A DNA stretch of 7,459 bases. It comes from Kiritimatiellia bacterium (lineage in GTDB: Bacteria > Verrucomicrobiota > Kiritimatiellia > RFP12 > UBA1067). The position numbers and the translations under genes are program-made. The first letter of the stretch is position 1; each line of letters starts with the position of its first letter. Location: positions 1-7,459 of the forward strand of contig JAQVQN010000112.1 in the NCBI GenBank assembly GCA_028701555.1. The letters run 5' to 3'. The notes beneath the pieces are model-generated. The model saw only the letters and a list, made by a program, of their open reading frames with translations. It was not told where the DNA came from and did no database searches. This document shows, in pieces, positions 1-7,403 of the stretch.

Positions 1-25
1 GTTCAGACGTGTGCTCTTCCGATCT
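1..25 (+). other. Illumina TruSeq read-2 adapter remnant (synthetic sequence)
   Basis: The first 25 bases, starting GTTCAGACGTGTG and ending CTCTTCCGATCT, match as I recall it the 3' part of the Illumina TruSeq read-2/index adapter. They are therefore library sequence left on the contig end and not part of the genome. The GTG at position 11, which opens the longest frame into dnaE, lies inside the adapter and is not a start codon. The five residues it would encode (MLFRS) are artificial. Genomic sequence appears to begin at base 26. Confidence 0.95.
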
Positions 26-2182
26 CCACTCAACATGGCCAACGAGTATGCCAAGATGATCCCCGACGACCCGAAAATGACGTTGTCTAAAGCCAAGACC
101 GACAACCCCGCCTTCGCCGTCGCCTGCAACAAAGACCCCAACCTGCAACGCATAATGCGCTATGCCGAGGTACTGGAAGGTTTATACCGTAACGCTGGCG
201 TCCACGCCGCTGGTGTGGTGATCGGCGACAAACCGCTCCAAGAGATCGTGCCGCTTACCCGCGATAAAGACGGTTCGCCTGTAACCCAGTACGCCAAGAA
301 GGAAATCGAGGAATGCGGCCTTTTGAAAATGGATTTTCTGGGGCTGAAGACCCTGACCGTGCTGCAAGAGAGCATTGACCTGGTAAAAATCACACGCGGC
401 CTTGAAGTTGACCTGGAGAACCTGCCGCTGGACGATGAAATTACATTCGAACTCTTTCGCCGGGCGGACACGGTGGGCGTCTTCCAGCTTGAGTCCGCTG
501 GCATGAAACGCGTTCTGGAAGACCTGCAGCCCAACCGCATTGAAGAAATCATTGCTATCCTGGCGTTATACCGTCCCGGGCCTATGGATATGATCGACAC
601 CTTCGTGCGCCGCAAAAAGGGGCAGGAGAAGATCGTCTACGACCATCCGCTGCTTGAGCCGATCCTGAACGAAACTTACGGCATCATGGTCTATCAAGAG
701 CAGGTACAGCGGGCCGCGCAGGTCTTGGCGGGATACTCTCTCGGTCATGCCGACATGCTGCGCCGCGCCATGGGCAAGAAGAACCCTAAAGAAATGGCAA
801 AGGAACGCACTGGTTTTATCGCCGGCTGCCTGAAGGTTAACGGCATCAAAGCCGACCGGGCCGGACAGATCTTCGACAACATAGAGAAATTCGCGGGATA
901 CGGTTTTAACAAAGCGCACGCTGCCGCATACGGCATCGTCACCTACCAAACCGCCTACATGAAAGCCCACTTCCCTGCTGAGTTCATGTGCGCGCAAATT
1001 TCTTCGGAAATCGGCAACTTTGATAAATTGCCGGGGTTTGTCAGCGAAGCCGATAACATGGGCCTTAAAGTCATGGCTCCGGATGTCAACCGTAGTTTCG
1101 AGCGCTTTATCCCGGAAGACGGAAAGATACTGTACGGGCTGGCAGGCATCAAGAGTGTCGGGCAGGGTGCCGCTGAGGCGATCGTCAGCGAGCGCAGGTC
1201 TAAAGGCCCCTTCAAAGGGTTGACGGACTTTTGCGAGCGCGTGGACCCCGCCGCTGTCAACAAGCGCGTGCTTGAAGCGCTGATCAAGTGTGGCGCCATG
1301 GACTGTTTTGGAATGCACCGGGCGCGGCTGTTCAACAACATTGATTTCGCCCTTTCGCGCGCTTCTGAGAAGCTGCGTGAGAAGGCCAGCGGCCAAAGCA
1401 ACCTGTTTGAAATGCTGGCCGGCGCTGATGCCGGCTCGGCGGCTCCTGACCATCTGCCGGACTTCCCGGAATGGCCTGAAAAGGAAAGGCTTTCCTGTGA
1501 ACGCGAGTTGCTGGGCGTGTACATGACTGGCCACCCGCTGACACGCTTTACGAGAATCATCAAGGATATCCAGACCGTGTCCCTGACTGATATCGCAACC
1601 GTCGAGGACAAGCAGGAAATCCGGGTGGCCGGCATGGCTGCCACAGTCACCCGGCGCATCAGCAAGCAATCCAAAGAAGCGTACGCCAATCTGACGATCG
1701 ACGACGGTACCGCCAGCATAGAGGCCGTGGTTTTTCCAAAAGCGTTCCGCAAGTACGAGAACGCATGTGTTCAGGACGCGCCGGTGTTGGTGTGCGGGTA
1801 CCTTAACCGCGAGGAGCAGCCCAAGATTTATGCCGAGGAGGTGTATGCCCTTAACGATGGCTTGCGACTGTTTTGCAAGAAGGTCGTCGCCGCCATCTTT
1901 GTCAATGACGGACAAGCACATGTCAGGCATATCGAAGGTCTGCGTGACGTCGTGCGCAAGTACCCTGGCAAGGTTCCTGTCAACATCTGCTTGATCTATC
2001 CCGACAAACGCAAGATTGTCGTGCAGACCGGTGATGCATTTAATGTGGATCCCTCGCCCGACTTCATCTCCGAGGCTGAATCCCTATTGGGCAAAAAAAC
2101 TCTCCGAATGATTTTCGCAAAAGAAGTTTTTAAAGAACCGCGCAAGGACTGGCGCCGCTCACGCGACCGCCAGACAAACTGA
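26..2182 (+). CDS. dnaE: DNA polymerase III subunit alpha, C-terminal part (5' end missing at contig edge)
   Basis: This is the catalytic subunit of the replicative DNA polymerase, which extends primers at the fork as part of the holoenzyme. About 718 codons remain. By alignment from memory with E. coli DnaE, roughly 440 N-terminal residues are missing, including the PHP domain and the two palm aspartates of the PDxDxD motif. The third catalytic aspartate is present in KMDFLGLKTL (Asp codon 332-334). Other family signatures follow in order: VFQLESAGM, the RPGPMDMID loop, YGIMVYQEQV, GHADMLRRAMGKK, and FAGYGFNKAHAAAYG from 890. Next come the tandem helix-hairpin-helix region (about 1120-1340), a QSNLF beta-clamp-binding motif (1394-1408) and an OB-fold (about 1616-1855). 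A C-terminal domain of the kind that binds tau closes the protein. The clamp motif and full C-terminal half favour a replicative DnaE1 over DnaE2. The frame is intact to the TGA at 2180. lgt follows 92 bp downstream on the same strand. Confidence 0.96.
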   Translation, partial: PLNMANEYAKMIPDDPKMTLSKAKTDNPAFAVACNKDPNLQRIMRYAEVLEGLYRNAGVHAAGVVIGDKPLQEIVPLTRDKDGSPVTQYAKKEIEECGLLKMDFLGLKTLTVLQESIDLVKITRGLEVDLENLPLDDEITFELFRRADTVGVFQLESAGMKRVLEDLQPNRIEEIIAILALYRPGPMDMIDTFVRRKKGQEKIVYDHPLLEPILNETYGIMVYQEQVQRAAQVLAGYSLGHADMLRRAMGKKNPKEMAKERTGFIAGCLKVNGIKADRAGQIFDNIEKFAGYGFNKAHAAAYGIVTYQTAYMKAHFPAEFMCAQISSEIGNFDKLPGFVSEADNMGLKVMAPDVNRSFERFIPEDGKILYGLAGIKSVGQGAAEAIVSERRSKGPFKGLTDFCERVDPAAVNKRVLEALIKCGAMDCFGMHRARLFNNIDFALSRASEKLREKASGQSNLFEMLAGADAGSAAPDHLPDFPEWPEKERLSCERELLGVYMTGHPLTRFTRIIKDIQTVSLTDIATVEDKQEIRVAGMAATVTRRISKQSKEAYANLTIDDGTASIEAVVFPKAFRKYENACVQDAPVLVCGYLNREEQPKIYAEEVYALNDGLRLFCKKVVAAIFVNDGQAHVRHIEGLRDVVRKYPGKVPVNICLIYPDKRKIVVQTGDAFNVDPSPDFISEAESLLGKKTLRMIFAKEVFKEPRKDWRRSRDRQTN

Positions 2183-2265
2183 ACCATCTTTATCGCAACC
2201 ATGTTAACACTTTCTCAGGATAGCCAAGTCTTCAATTTGCTGTCGGCTACGCAAAATCCACAAGC

Positions 2266-2270
2266 GAGGT
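2266..2270 (+). promoter_or_regulatory. Shine-Dalgarno of lgt
   Basis: GAGGT lies 4 nt before the GTG at 2275 and supports that codon as the lgt start. An ATG at 2273 is in another frame and meets a stop after eight codons, so it is not the start. The rest of the 92-bp gap after dnaE (2183-2274) shows no convincing terminator or promoter. lgt could therefore be read through from dnaE. Confidence 0.55.
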
Positions 2271-2274
2271 TTAT

Positions 2275-3093
2275 GTGCATTCAGAACTTTTCCAGCTAGG
2301 TCCATTCACTTTACGCGCTTACGGGCTGTGCATGGCTTTGGGTTTTCTCTTCGGTTGGCAGGCGGCAGTGCGCCTTTGCCGACGCACCGGACAGGATGCA
2401 GACCGCCTCACCAGCTTGCTCACATGGATGATGCTATCATCGGTTATCGGCGCACGTGCGGCCTATGTCATGGAGCATTGGTCGGCGGAATTCGCCGACA
2501 ATCTGTTCGCCATCATCCGTCTCGATCAAGGCGGGCTAATGTTTTACGGCGGGCTCATTACGGGCGGGCTCGTGCTTTTGCTATACGCCTATTTGCACAA
2601 GCAGAATATTTTAACGATCACCGACCTGGTGCTGGCAGTCGTGCCGCTGGGTCACGCCTTCGGCCGCGTCGGCTGCTTCCTGCACGGATGCTGCTACGGC
2701 AAGATCACCGACTCCTGTGTCGGCGTCTGTTTCCCGCGCCACTCTCCGGCCTGGTGGGAACAGGTCTCGGCCGTGCCGCCTCTAATCGCCCAGAACGCCG
2801 CCAGAAGCCTTCCGGTTATCCCCACTCAGCTCGTGGAATCAGTAGCCAACGCCCTGCTTTTCGTGTTGCTATACAAACTTTACCCGCAACGCCACCGTCA
2901 GCTTGGCCTGATAACCGGCTGCTACCTTATCGGCTATGCCACACTGCGCTTCGTGATCGAATACCTGCGAGGCGACCCGCGCATAACCATAGGACCATTC
3001 TCGATCAGCCAGTCCATCAGCATAGGCATACTCGCCGTCGGACTTGCCAGCCTGCTCTACTCGCGGCGGGCTGTCTCTACTCCGTCAAAATGA
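2275..3093 (+). CDS. lgt: Prolipoprotein diacylglyceryl transferase
   Basis: Lgt is an inner-membrane enzyme that moves a diacylglyceryl group from phosphatidylglycerol to the lipobox cysteine of lipoprotein precursors. The 272-residue product has the usual size and several hydrophobic segments. It carries the family pattern GPFTLRAYGL near the N-terminus (Tyr16, matching E. coli Tyr26), GARAAYV (59-65), GGLMFYGG (86-93), GRVGCFLHGCCYG (130-142) and LRFVIEYLRGD (224-234). Arg131, Arg225 and Glu229 match E. coli Arg143, Arg239 and Glu243. Three positions differ from E. coli: Tyr91 for His103, Cys134 for Asn146, and Cys139 for Glu151. I recall the GCF..GCCYG version from other phyla as well, so this is probably a subfamily trait and not decay. 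The start is GTG, chosen because the protein then begins just before the conserved GPF..YG segment and a Shine-Dalgarno sequence precedes it. The gene ends 30 bp from the convergent secA. Confidence 0.93.
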   Translation: MHSELFQLGPFTLRAYGLCMALGFLFGWQAAVRLCRRTGQDADRLTSLLTWMMLSSVIGARAAYVMEHWSAEFADNLFAIIRLDQGGLMFYGGLITGGLVLLLYAYLHKQNILTITDLVLAVVPLGHAFGRVGCFLHGCCYGKITDSCVGVCFPRHSPAWWEQVSAVPPLIAQNAARSLPVIPTQLVESVANALLFVLLYKLYPQRHRQLGLITGCYLIGYATLRFVIEYLRGDPRITIGPFSISQSISIGILAVGLASLLYSRRAVSTPSK

Positions 3094-3123
3094 ACGCCGC
3101 CGCTCGCTCGCGCACTAAAGAAC

Positions 3124-6100
3124 TCACAAACCCTGGCCGCAACACTTCTTGTATTTCTTGCCGCTGCCGCAGGGACATGGGTCATTACGGCCAGCCGTGC
3201 GCTGCTGATGTCTGACCGTAACTCCGGCCTGCGCACCTGCGGCAGGAGCGTGTTCGGCATTCTCCATAGCCTGCAACATCGCGTCAAAGCCATCTTGCGC
3301 CGACTGAGACACATCAGGCGCACTGGGAGCTTGCGGCTGAACGCCGCCGCTTAACATGTTCACGTCAGCGTGCACAGTCTGAACCCGCGAAGACATGTTC
3401 ATCATGCGATTAAAATTCTGCACCGTCGTGGCTCGGAATACCGAAGTCGCAACCTCAGTCTTGATGCTGGTCATCAGCACCTCGAACATTTCAAAGGCCT
3501 CGCGCTTATATTCAACCAGCGGATCGCGCTGGCCGTACGCGCGCAGGTTGACCCCGTGCCTCAACTCATCCATTGCCCGCAGATAATCTTGCCATTGTTG
3601 GTCAATACAGCTCAGGAACACCGACCGCTCCATGATTGGCAAAACCCGGGCATCCTCCATGGAACACTTCAGCTCGTAGGCCTCGACCACCCTTCCGTAA
3701 ATCAATTCCGCAGCCTCTTCAGGCTTGCCTTTATACTGCTCAACCTCTTCCAAACGCAACGCCACCGGAAAAGTGTCGCAGACCCAGTCAACCAGTTCCT
3801 GCGGCGCGGCATCTTTGACAGCCGACAGGTACTTCTCGCTCTGTGTCAATATCAAGTCGTTGAAAACGTCTAAAATATGTCCGTGAGCGCCGCTCTCATC
3901 CATTAGCACTTCGCCGCGCAGATCGTATACCACCGTGCGCTGTTTGTTCATGACATCATCGTATTCAAGCGTGCGTTTGCGTATTGCGAAGTTCTGCTGC
4001 TCTACACGACGCTGCGCGGTCTCGACTGAACGGTTCAGCCACTTGTGCTCCAGCGCCTCGCCTTCCTGCATGCCGAGCCGCGTCATGATGCCCGAAATGC
4101 GGTCGGATCCGAACAGGCGCATCAGACTGTCTTCCAGTGAAATATAGAACTGTGACGATCCGGGATCGCCCTGACGAGCGCACCTGCCGCGTAACTGCCG
4201 GTCAATACGGCGCGACTCATGTCTTTCCGATCCGATAACGTGAAGTCCACAGGGCTTTTCAACTAGCAGTTCACGCACAGTCTTGGCGCCGTTATCATAC
4301 TTGTCTTCCAGGGTAATCTGGGACTTGATGGTAGTCTCCGGCACCCAAACCACACCTTCACCAAGCTTGATGTCTGTTCCGCGTCCGGCCATGTTTGTCG
4401 CGATCGTCACCGCGCCGGGCTGGCCCGCCAGCGAGACGATCTCTGCCTCGCGCGCGTGGTTCTTGGCGTTAAGCACATTGTGCGGTATCTTGGCCATCCG
4501 CAACATGCGGCTGAGCACCTCCGAGGTGTCCACAGTGACCGTGCCCAGCAACAGCGGCTGTCCCTTGGTGTGCCGTTTCTCAACTTCCGAGATAATCGCC
4601 TTATACTTCTCGCGCTGGGTCTTGTAAATCTGGTCGTTGCCGTCAACGCGCCTTACCGGGCGGTTGGTCGGGATAACCACCACGTCCAGTTTATAAATGT
4701 CATGGAACTCAGCCGCTTCAGTCTCGGCCGTGCCGGTCATGCCGGCCAGCTTCTTGTAAAGGCGAAAATAATTCTGGATCGTGATCGTGGCCAAAGTCTG
4801 GGTCTCGCGCTCGATCTCAACCTCTTCCTTGGCCTCAACCGCCTGATGCAGCCCGTCGCTCCAGCGCCGGCCGGGCAGGATGCGCCCCGTGAACTCATCT
4901 ACGATATAGACATGGTGGTCCTGCACCACATAGTCGACATCCTTTTCGTAAAGACAGTATGCGCGCAGCAATTGGTCAACATTGTGTACGCGCTCGCTGC
5001 GGGTCATGAAGTCCGACTGAATCTGTTGGCGCTTCTTGGCCTTCTCTTCAGCGCTTAGCACCGTATCGCCCTCCAGCATAGAGAGCGCGGTCACAAGATC
5101 CGGCATCACAAACATTTCCGGATCAGACGGCGAAAGTTTCTCGCAGCCCTTGTCGGTCAACGACACCTCGCGCGTACGCTCGTCGATGGTGAACAGCAGA
5201 TTCTCGCGCAGATCACGCGCGAACTCTTTACGCATCTCGGTCAGCATCATGTTCTCGACCTGCTCGTGCAGCTTGCGCACCGAAACCTCTTCGAGCATGT
5301 GCAGGAACTGCTTGTGCTTAGGCATGCCGTGATAGACCTGATACAGCTTATGCATGGCCGTGTCTTGATCGTTCTCTTCAATGGCCTTCTTGGCGTCGCT
5401 GATGAAGCGGTTGCAGATCTCGTTCTGCTCGCGCACCAAACGCTCGAGGCGCGGACGCAGCTCGCTGTACTGCGCGGTCGAGGAGTGCGCCGCAGGACCT
5501 GATATGATCAGCGGTGTGCGCGCCTCGTCGACAAGGATGCTGTCGACCTCGTCGATGATCGCGAAATAATGCCCTCGCTGCACGACCTGCGCCGGCTCCA
5601 CCGCCATTCCGTTGTCGCGCAGATAGTCGAAGCCGAACTCGCTGTTGGTGCCGTAGGTAATGTCGCATCCGTATTGCTCGCGCCTTTGCGAAGGATCCAT
5701 GTGGTTCTGGATGCAGCCCACCGTCAAACCGAGATACTCGTAGACATGCCCCATCCACTGCGCGTCGCGTTTGGCCAGGTAATCGTTGACCGTAACCAGC
5801 CGCACATTATTGCCTGACAGGGCATTGAGGTACAGCGGCAGCGTGGCCACCAGCGTCTTGCCCTCGCCTGTCTGCATTTCCGCGATCTTGCCGTGATGCA
5901 AAACCATGCCGCCGATCAACTGCACATCGAACGGCACCATGTCCCATGTCAAGATGTGTCCGCAAACATCCCGCGAAGTGCCGCACAGACGTCGACAAGC
6001 GTTCTTGACCGTCGCGAAAGCCTCGCAAAGTATGTCGTCAAGGCTTTCACCGCCGGCCACGCGCTCTTTGAACTCGGCGGTCTTGGCCTTCAACTGTTCC

Positions 6101-6213
6101 TCGGAAAGCCCCTGATAAGATTGTTCAAGCTCGTTGATCCTGTCAACCAACGGCTGCATCCGTTTCAGATCGCGGTCATTCTTTGTCCCGAAAAGCTTCT
6201 TAATCAGATTCAT
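3124..6213 (-). CDS. secA: Protein translocase ATPase SecA (long form, with zinc-binding tail)
   Basis: SecA is the cytoplasmic motor that pushes unfolded preproteins through SecYEG using ATP. The product has 1029 residues, against about 900 in E. coli. Seen in order: Walker A MQTGEGKT (113-120); Walker B DEVD (221-224) in VDEARTPLIISG; a preprotein-crosslinking region enlarged by about 65 residues between 240 and 340; RRWSDGLHQAVEAKE; GMTGT (491-495); TNMAGRGTDIKLG (606-618); QLRGRCARQG (673-682); and the scaffold helix with LEYDDVMNKQR. The two-helix-finger segment LRAYGQRDP follows, with Tyr893 matching E. coli Tyr794. The C-terminal SEC-C motif has cysteines 1013, 1015, 1024 and 1025 and should bind zinc and SecB or ribosomes. 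The ATG start is preceded by AAGGG with a 6-nt spacer. All motor motifs are intact. The QLRGRCAR form and the enlarged insert resemble chlamydial SecA from memory, which suggests a PVC-type host. Confidence 0.97.
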   Translation of the reverse strand: MNLIKKLFGTKNDRDLKRMQPLVDRINELEQSYQGLSEEQLKAKTAEFKERVAGGESLDDILCEAFATVKNACRRLCGTSRDVCGHILTWDMVPFDVQLIGGMVLHHGKIAEMQTGEGKTLVATLPLYLNALSGNNVRLVTVNDYLAKRDAQWMGHVYEYLGLTVGCIQNHMDPSQRREQYGCDITYGTNSEFGFDYLRDNGMAVEPAQVVQRGHYFAIIDEVDSILVDEARTPLIISGPAAHSSTAQYSELRPRLERLVREQNEICNRFISDAKKAIEENDQDTAMHKLYQVYHGMPKHKQFLHMLEEVSVRKLHEQVENMMLTEMRKEFARDLRENLLFTIDERTREVSLTDKGCEKLSPSDPEMFVMPDLVTALSMLEGDTVLSAEEKAKKRQQIQSDFMTRSERVHNVDQLLRAYCLYEKDVDYVVQDHHVYIVDEFTGRILPGRRWSDGLHQAVEAKEEVEIERETQTLATITIQNYFRLYKKLAGMTGTAETEAAEFHDIYKLDVVVIPTNRPVRRVDGNDQIYKTQREKYKAIISEVEKRHTKGQPLLLGTVTVDTSEVLSRMLRMAKIPHNVLNAKNHAREAEIVSLAGQPGAVTIATNMAGRGTDIKLGEGVVWVPETTIKSQITLEDKYDNGAKTVRELLVEKPCGLHVIGSERHESRRIDRQLRGRCARQGDPGSSQFYISLEDSLMRLFGSDRISGIMTRLGMQEGEALEHKWLNRSVETAQRRVEQQNFAIRKRTLEYDDVMNKQRTVVYDLRGEVLMDESGAHGHILDVFNDLILTQSEKYLSAVKDAAPQELVDWVCDTFPVALRLEEVEQYKGKPEEAAELIYGRVVEAYELKCSMEDARVLPIMERSVFLSCIDQQWQDYLRAMDELRHGVNLRAYGQRDPLVEYKREAFEMFEVLMTSIKTEVATSVFRATTVQNFNRMMNMSSRVQTVHADVNMLSGGVQPQAPSAPDVSQSAQDGFDAMLQAMENAEHAPAAGAQAGVTVRHQQRTAGRNDPCPCGSGKKYKKCCGQGL

Positions 6214-6219
6214 CTATTG

Positions 6220-6224
6220 CCCTT
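6220..6224 (-). promoter_or_regulatory. Shine-Dalgarno of secA
   Basis: On the minus strand AAGGG ends 6 nt before the ATG at 6213. The spacing is standard and supports the chosen start. Confidence 0.6.
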
Positions 6225-6277
6225 GTAACGGCGAAATCCTCGCCAAATCTTGTATCAATCAAAAACTCATGTATTTA

Positions 6278-6306
6278 ATCATAATCTTCGGCCCAGTTCC
6301 AGTCAG
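6278..6306 (-). promoter_or_regulatory. Candidate secA promoter (sigma70-like)
   Basis: On the minus strand CTGACT (6306-6301) and TATGAT (6283-6278) are separated by 17 nt. These match 4 of 6 and 5 of 6 bases of the sigma70 -35 and -10 consensus. The region is the most AT-rich stretch near secA and lies just after the inverted repeat that may end the upstream transcript. It would give secA a 5' leader of roughly 55-60 nt. Promoter rules for the likely host are not well known to me, so this is a pattern match only. Confidence 0.35.
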
Positions 6307-6328
6307 CAATTCTACTTTTGGCTGCGTG

Positions 6329-6359
6329 GGGTGCGATTCAACATTATTGAATCGCACCC
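6329..6359 (-). terminator. Perfect 13-bp inverted repeat, possible terminator hairpin
   Basis: The arms GGGTGCGATTCAA (6329-6341) and its exact reverse complement (6347-6359) flank a 5-nt loop, CATTA. The repeat begins 36 nt after the stop codon of the methyltransferase gene and lies just before the candidate secA promoter. A transcription-terminating hairpin is the simplest role. No T-run follows on either strand, so it is not a standard intrinsic terminator. It could also be an operator, an mRNA-stabilising 3' hairpin, or one copy of a dispersed palindrome. The structure is certain; the function is inferred. Confidence 0.5.
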
Positions 6360-6395
6360 AGTGCCTGGCCGGCATCACCGCCCGCCCCGCACCCT

Positions 6396-7403
6396 TTATC
6401 CGGCATACGGCAAAGGCTCGCAGAGTGCCTTCAGGTTATCCGGCGGCGTGCCGGGCGGTATCTCGCAGCCCGCCATGACCATGTGCGGGTTGCCGATCGC
6501 ACCGTAACTCGCCGCCACGCCCGCCCGGACGCTCTCGGGCGTGCCGTGCAGCACGTCCGCAACCGGGTCGACGCGCCCCGCGATCGCCACCGCGCTCCCC
6601 AAAGCCTGCCTCGCCAATGCGGGATCCACCATGTGGTCGATGTCCAGTATGTCCACGCCCAGCTCTCCGATGTGCGGCAGCAGATGGTTGATGTTGCCGC
6701 AGATGTGCAGCTTGACCAGACCGCCCTTGGCCTGAATCGCCTCGACCAGTAGTTTCTCGAACGGCCAGACCAGACGCCGGTACAGGTCTGGCGGCAACTG
6801 GCTGGCGATCGCGTCGCCGATGCCGACCGTGTCAGCACCCTCCGCGAGCTGCGCCGCGGCGAAACGCGCCGCTGTGCGCGTGCAGCGCTCCATCAGCTCG
6901 CGGCAGGCATCCTCATCGTCCATCATGTCCATCAGGAAGTCCTGTACGCCGCGCAGGTCGGCCGCCTCCGCCGCCGGCCCCTCCACCCAGCCGAGAATCG
7001 AACATTCGCCACCAACACGCTCCTTGAAGGCCCGCACCGCCATCAGCCGGTCGCGCATCCTCTCGCACACGTACGGGTCGGGATCGTCGCGCAGCGGCGA
7101 GAGGTCTCTGATATCCGACAGCGGCGGGCGCGGGCAGGTCGGCGCATGGTCGGCCTCATAGCGGATCTCGCCGCCGAACCCCTGAACCTCGCGGTAGGGA
7201 TCGGAGATCACGCTGACCTGGTCGAAGCCGAATTCATCGCGGCAACGTAGGTTGGCATCCACCAGCACACTCCAGTCTGCGGCGAACTCCGCGTAGTTGG
7301 ACCCGATGTGCTCCGCCGCGAACTGCATCAGGATCGGTACGCGCGGTAAAAAGTCCGCCGGCTGCCCCCGGACGGTCGCCAGATAACGTTCTAAAGAATT
7401 CAT
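6396..7403 (-). CDS. UroD/MtaA-family zinc methyltransferase (uroporphyrinogen decarboxylase-like)
   Basis: The 335-residue product has the uroporphyrinogen decarboxylase TIM-barrel fold pattern: GWVEGPAAEA, GADTVGIGDAIASQ, PFEKLLVEAI, KLHICGN, LGVDILDIDHMVD and MAGCEIPPGTPPDN. His233, Cys235 and Cys313 sit where the zinc ligands of methylcobalamin:coenzyme M methyltransferases (MtaA, MtbA) are found. The N-terminal arginine motif of true haem-pathway UroD (RQAGRY) is absent. It is therefore more likely a corrinoid-linked methyltransferase, handling methyl groups from methoxylated or methylated compounds, than a haem enzyme. Substrate and acceptor cannot be read from sequence. A frame from a TTG at 7424 is open, but the Shine-Dalgarno sequence AAGGAGG lies inside it, so the start is placed at the ATG at 7403. 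Sampled lines within the gene are about 67-78% GC, against about 55-63% in lines sampled from dnaE and secA. Confidence 0.88.
   Translation of the reverse strand: MNSLERYLATVRGQPADFLPRVPILMQFAAEHIGSNYAEFAADWSVLVDANLRCRDEFGFDQVSVISDPYREVQGFGGEIRYEADHAPTCPRPPLSDIRDLSPLRDDPDPYVCERMRDRLMAVRAFKERVGGECSILGWVEGPAAEAADLRGVQDFLMDMMDDEDACRELMERCTRTAARFAAAQLAEGADTVGIGDAIASQLPPDLYRRLVWPFEKLLVEAIQAKGGLVKLHICGNINHLLPHIGELGVDILDIDHMVDPALARQALGSAVAIAGRVDPVADVLHGTPESVRAGVAASYGAIGNPHMVMAGCEIPPGTPPDNLKALCEPLPYAG

Noticed and set aside
955..1752. 265-codon minus-strand frame
   Set aside because: It is antisense to dnaE. The serine-rich, low-complexity translation has no domain pattern.
566..1930. 454-codon open frame on the minus strand
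   Set aside because: It lies fully antisense to dnaE, whose motifs are intact. Its translation shows no recognisable family pattern, and long antisense frames are expected in GC-rich coding DNA.
2093..2099. Run of seven A in dnaE as a programmed frameshift site
   Set aside because: The zero frame continues to a normal C-terminal end, no stimulatory stem-loop or upstream Shine-Dalgarno was seen, and the known programmed case is in dnaX, not dnaE.
2221..2249. TAGCC / GGCTA inverted repeat between dnaE and lgt as a terminator
   Set aside because: The arms are only 5 bp with a loop of about 19 nt and no following T-run, which is expected by chance.
2328..3215. 295-codon open frame on the plus strand
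   Set aside because: It overlaps lgt in another frame and runs into the 3' end of secA. The translation is arginine-, proline- and alanine-rich without family motifs, which is typical of a shadow frame.
4456..5058. 200-codon plus-strand frame
   Set aside because: It is antisense to the SecA motor domain and has no supporting start signal or motif.
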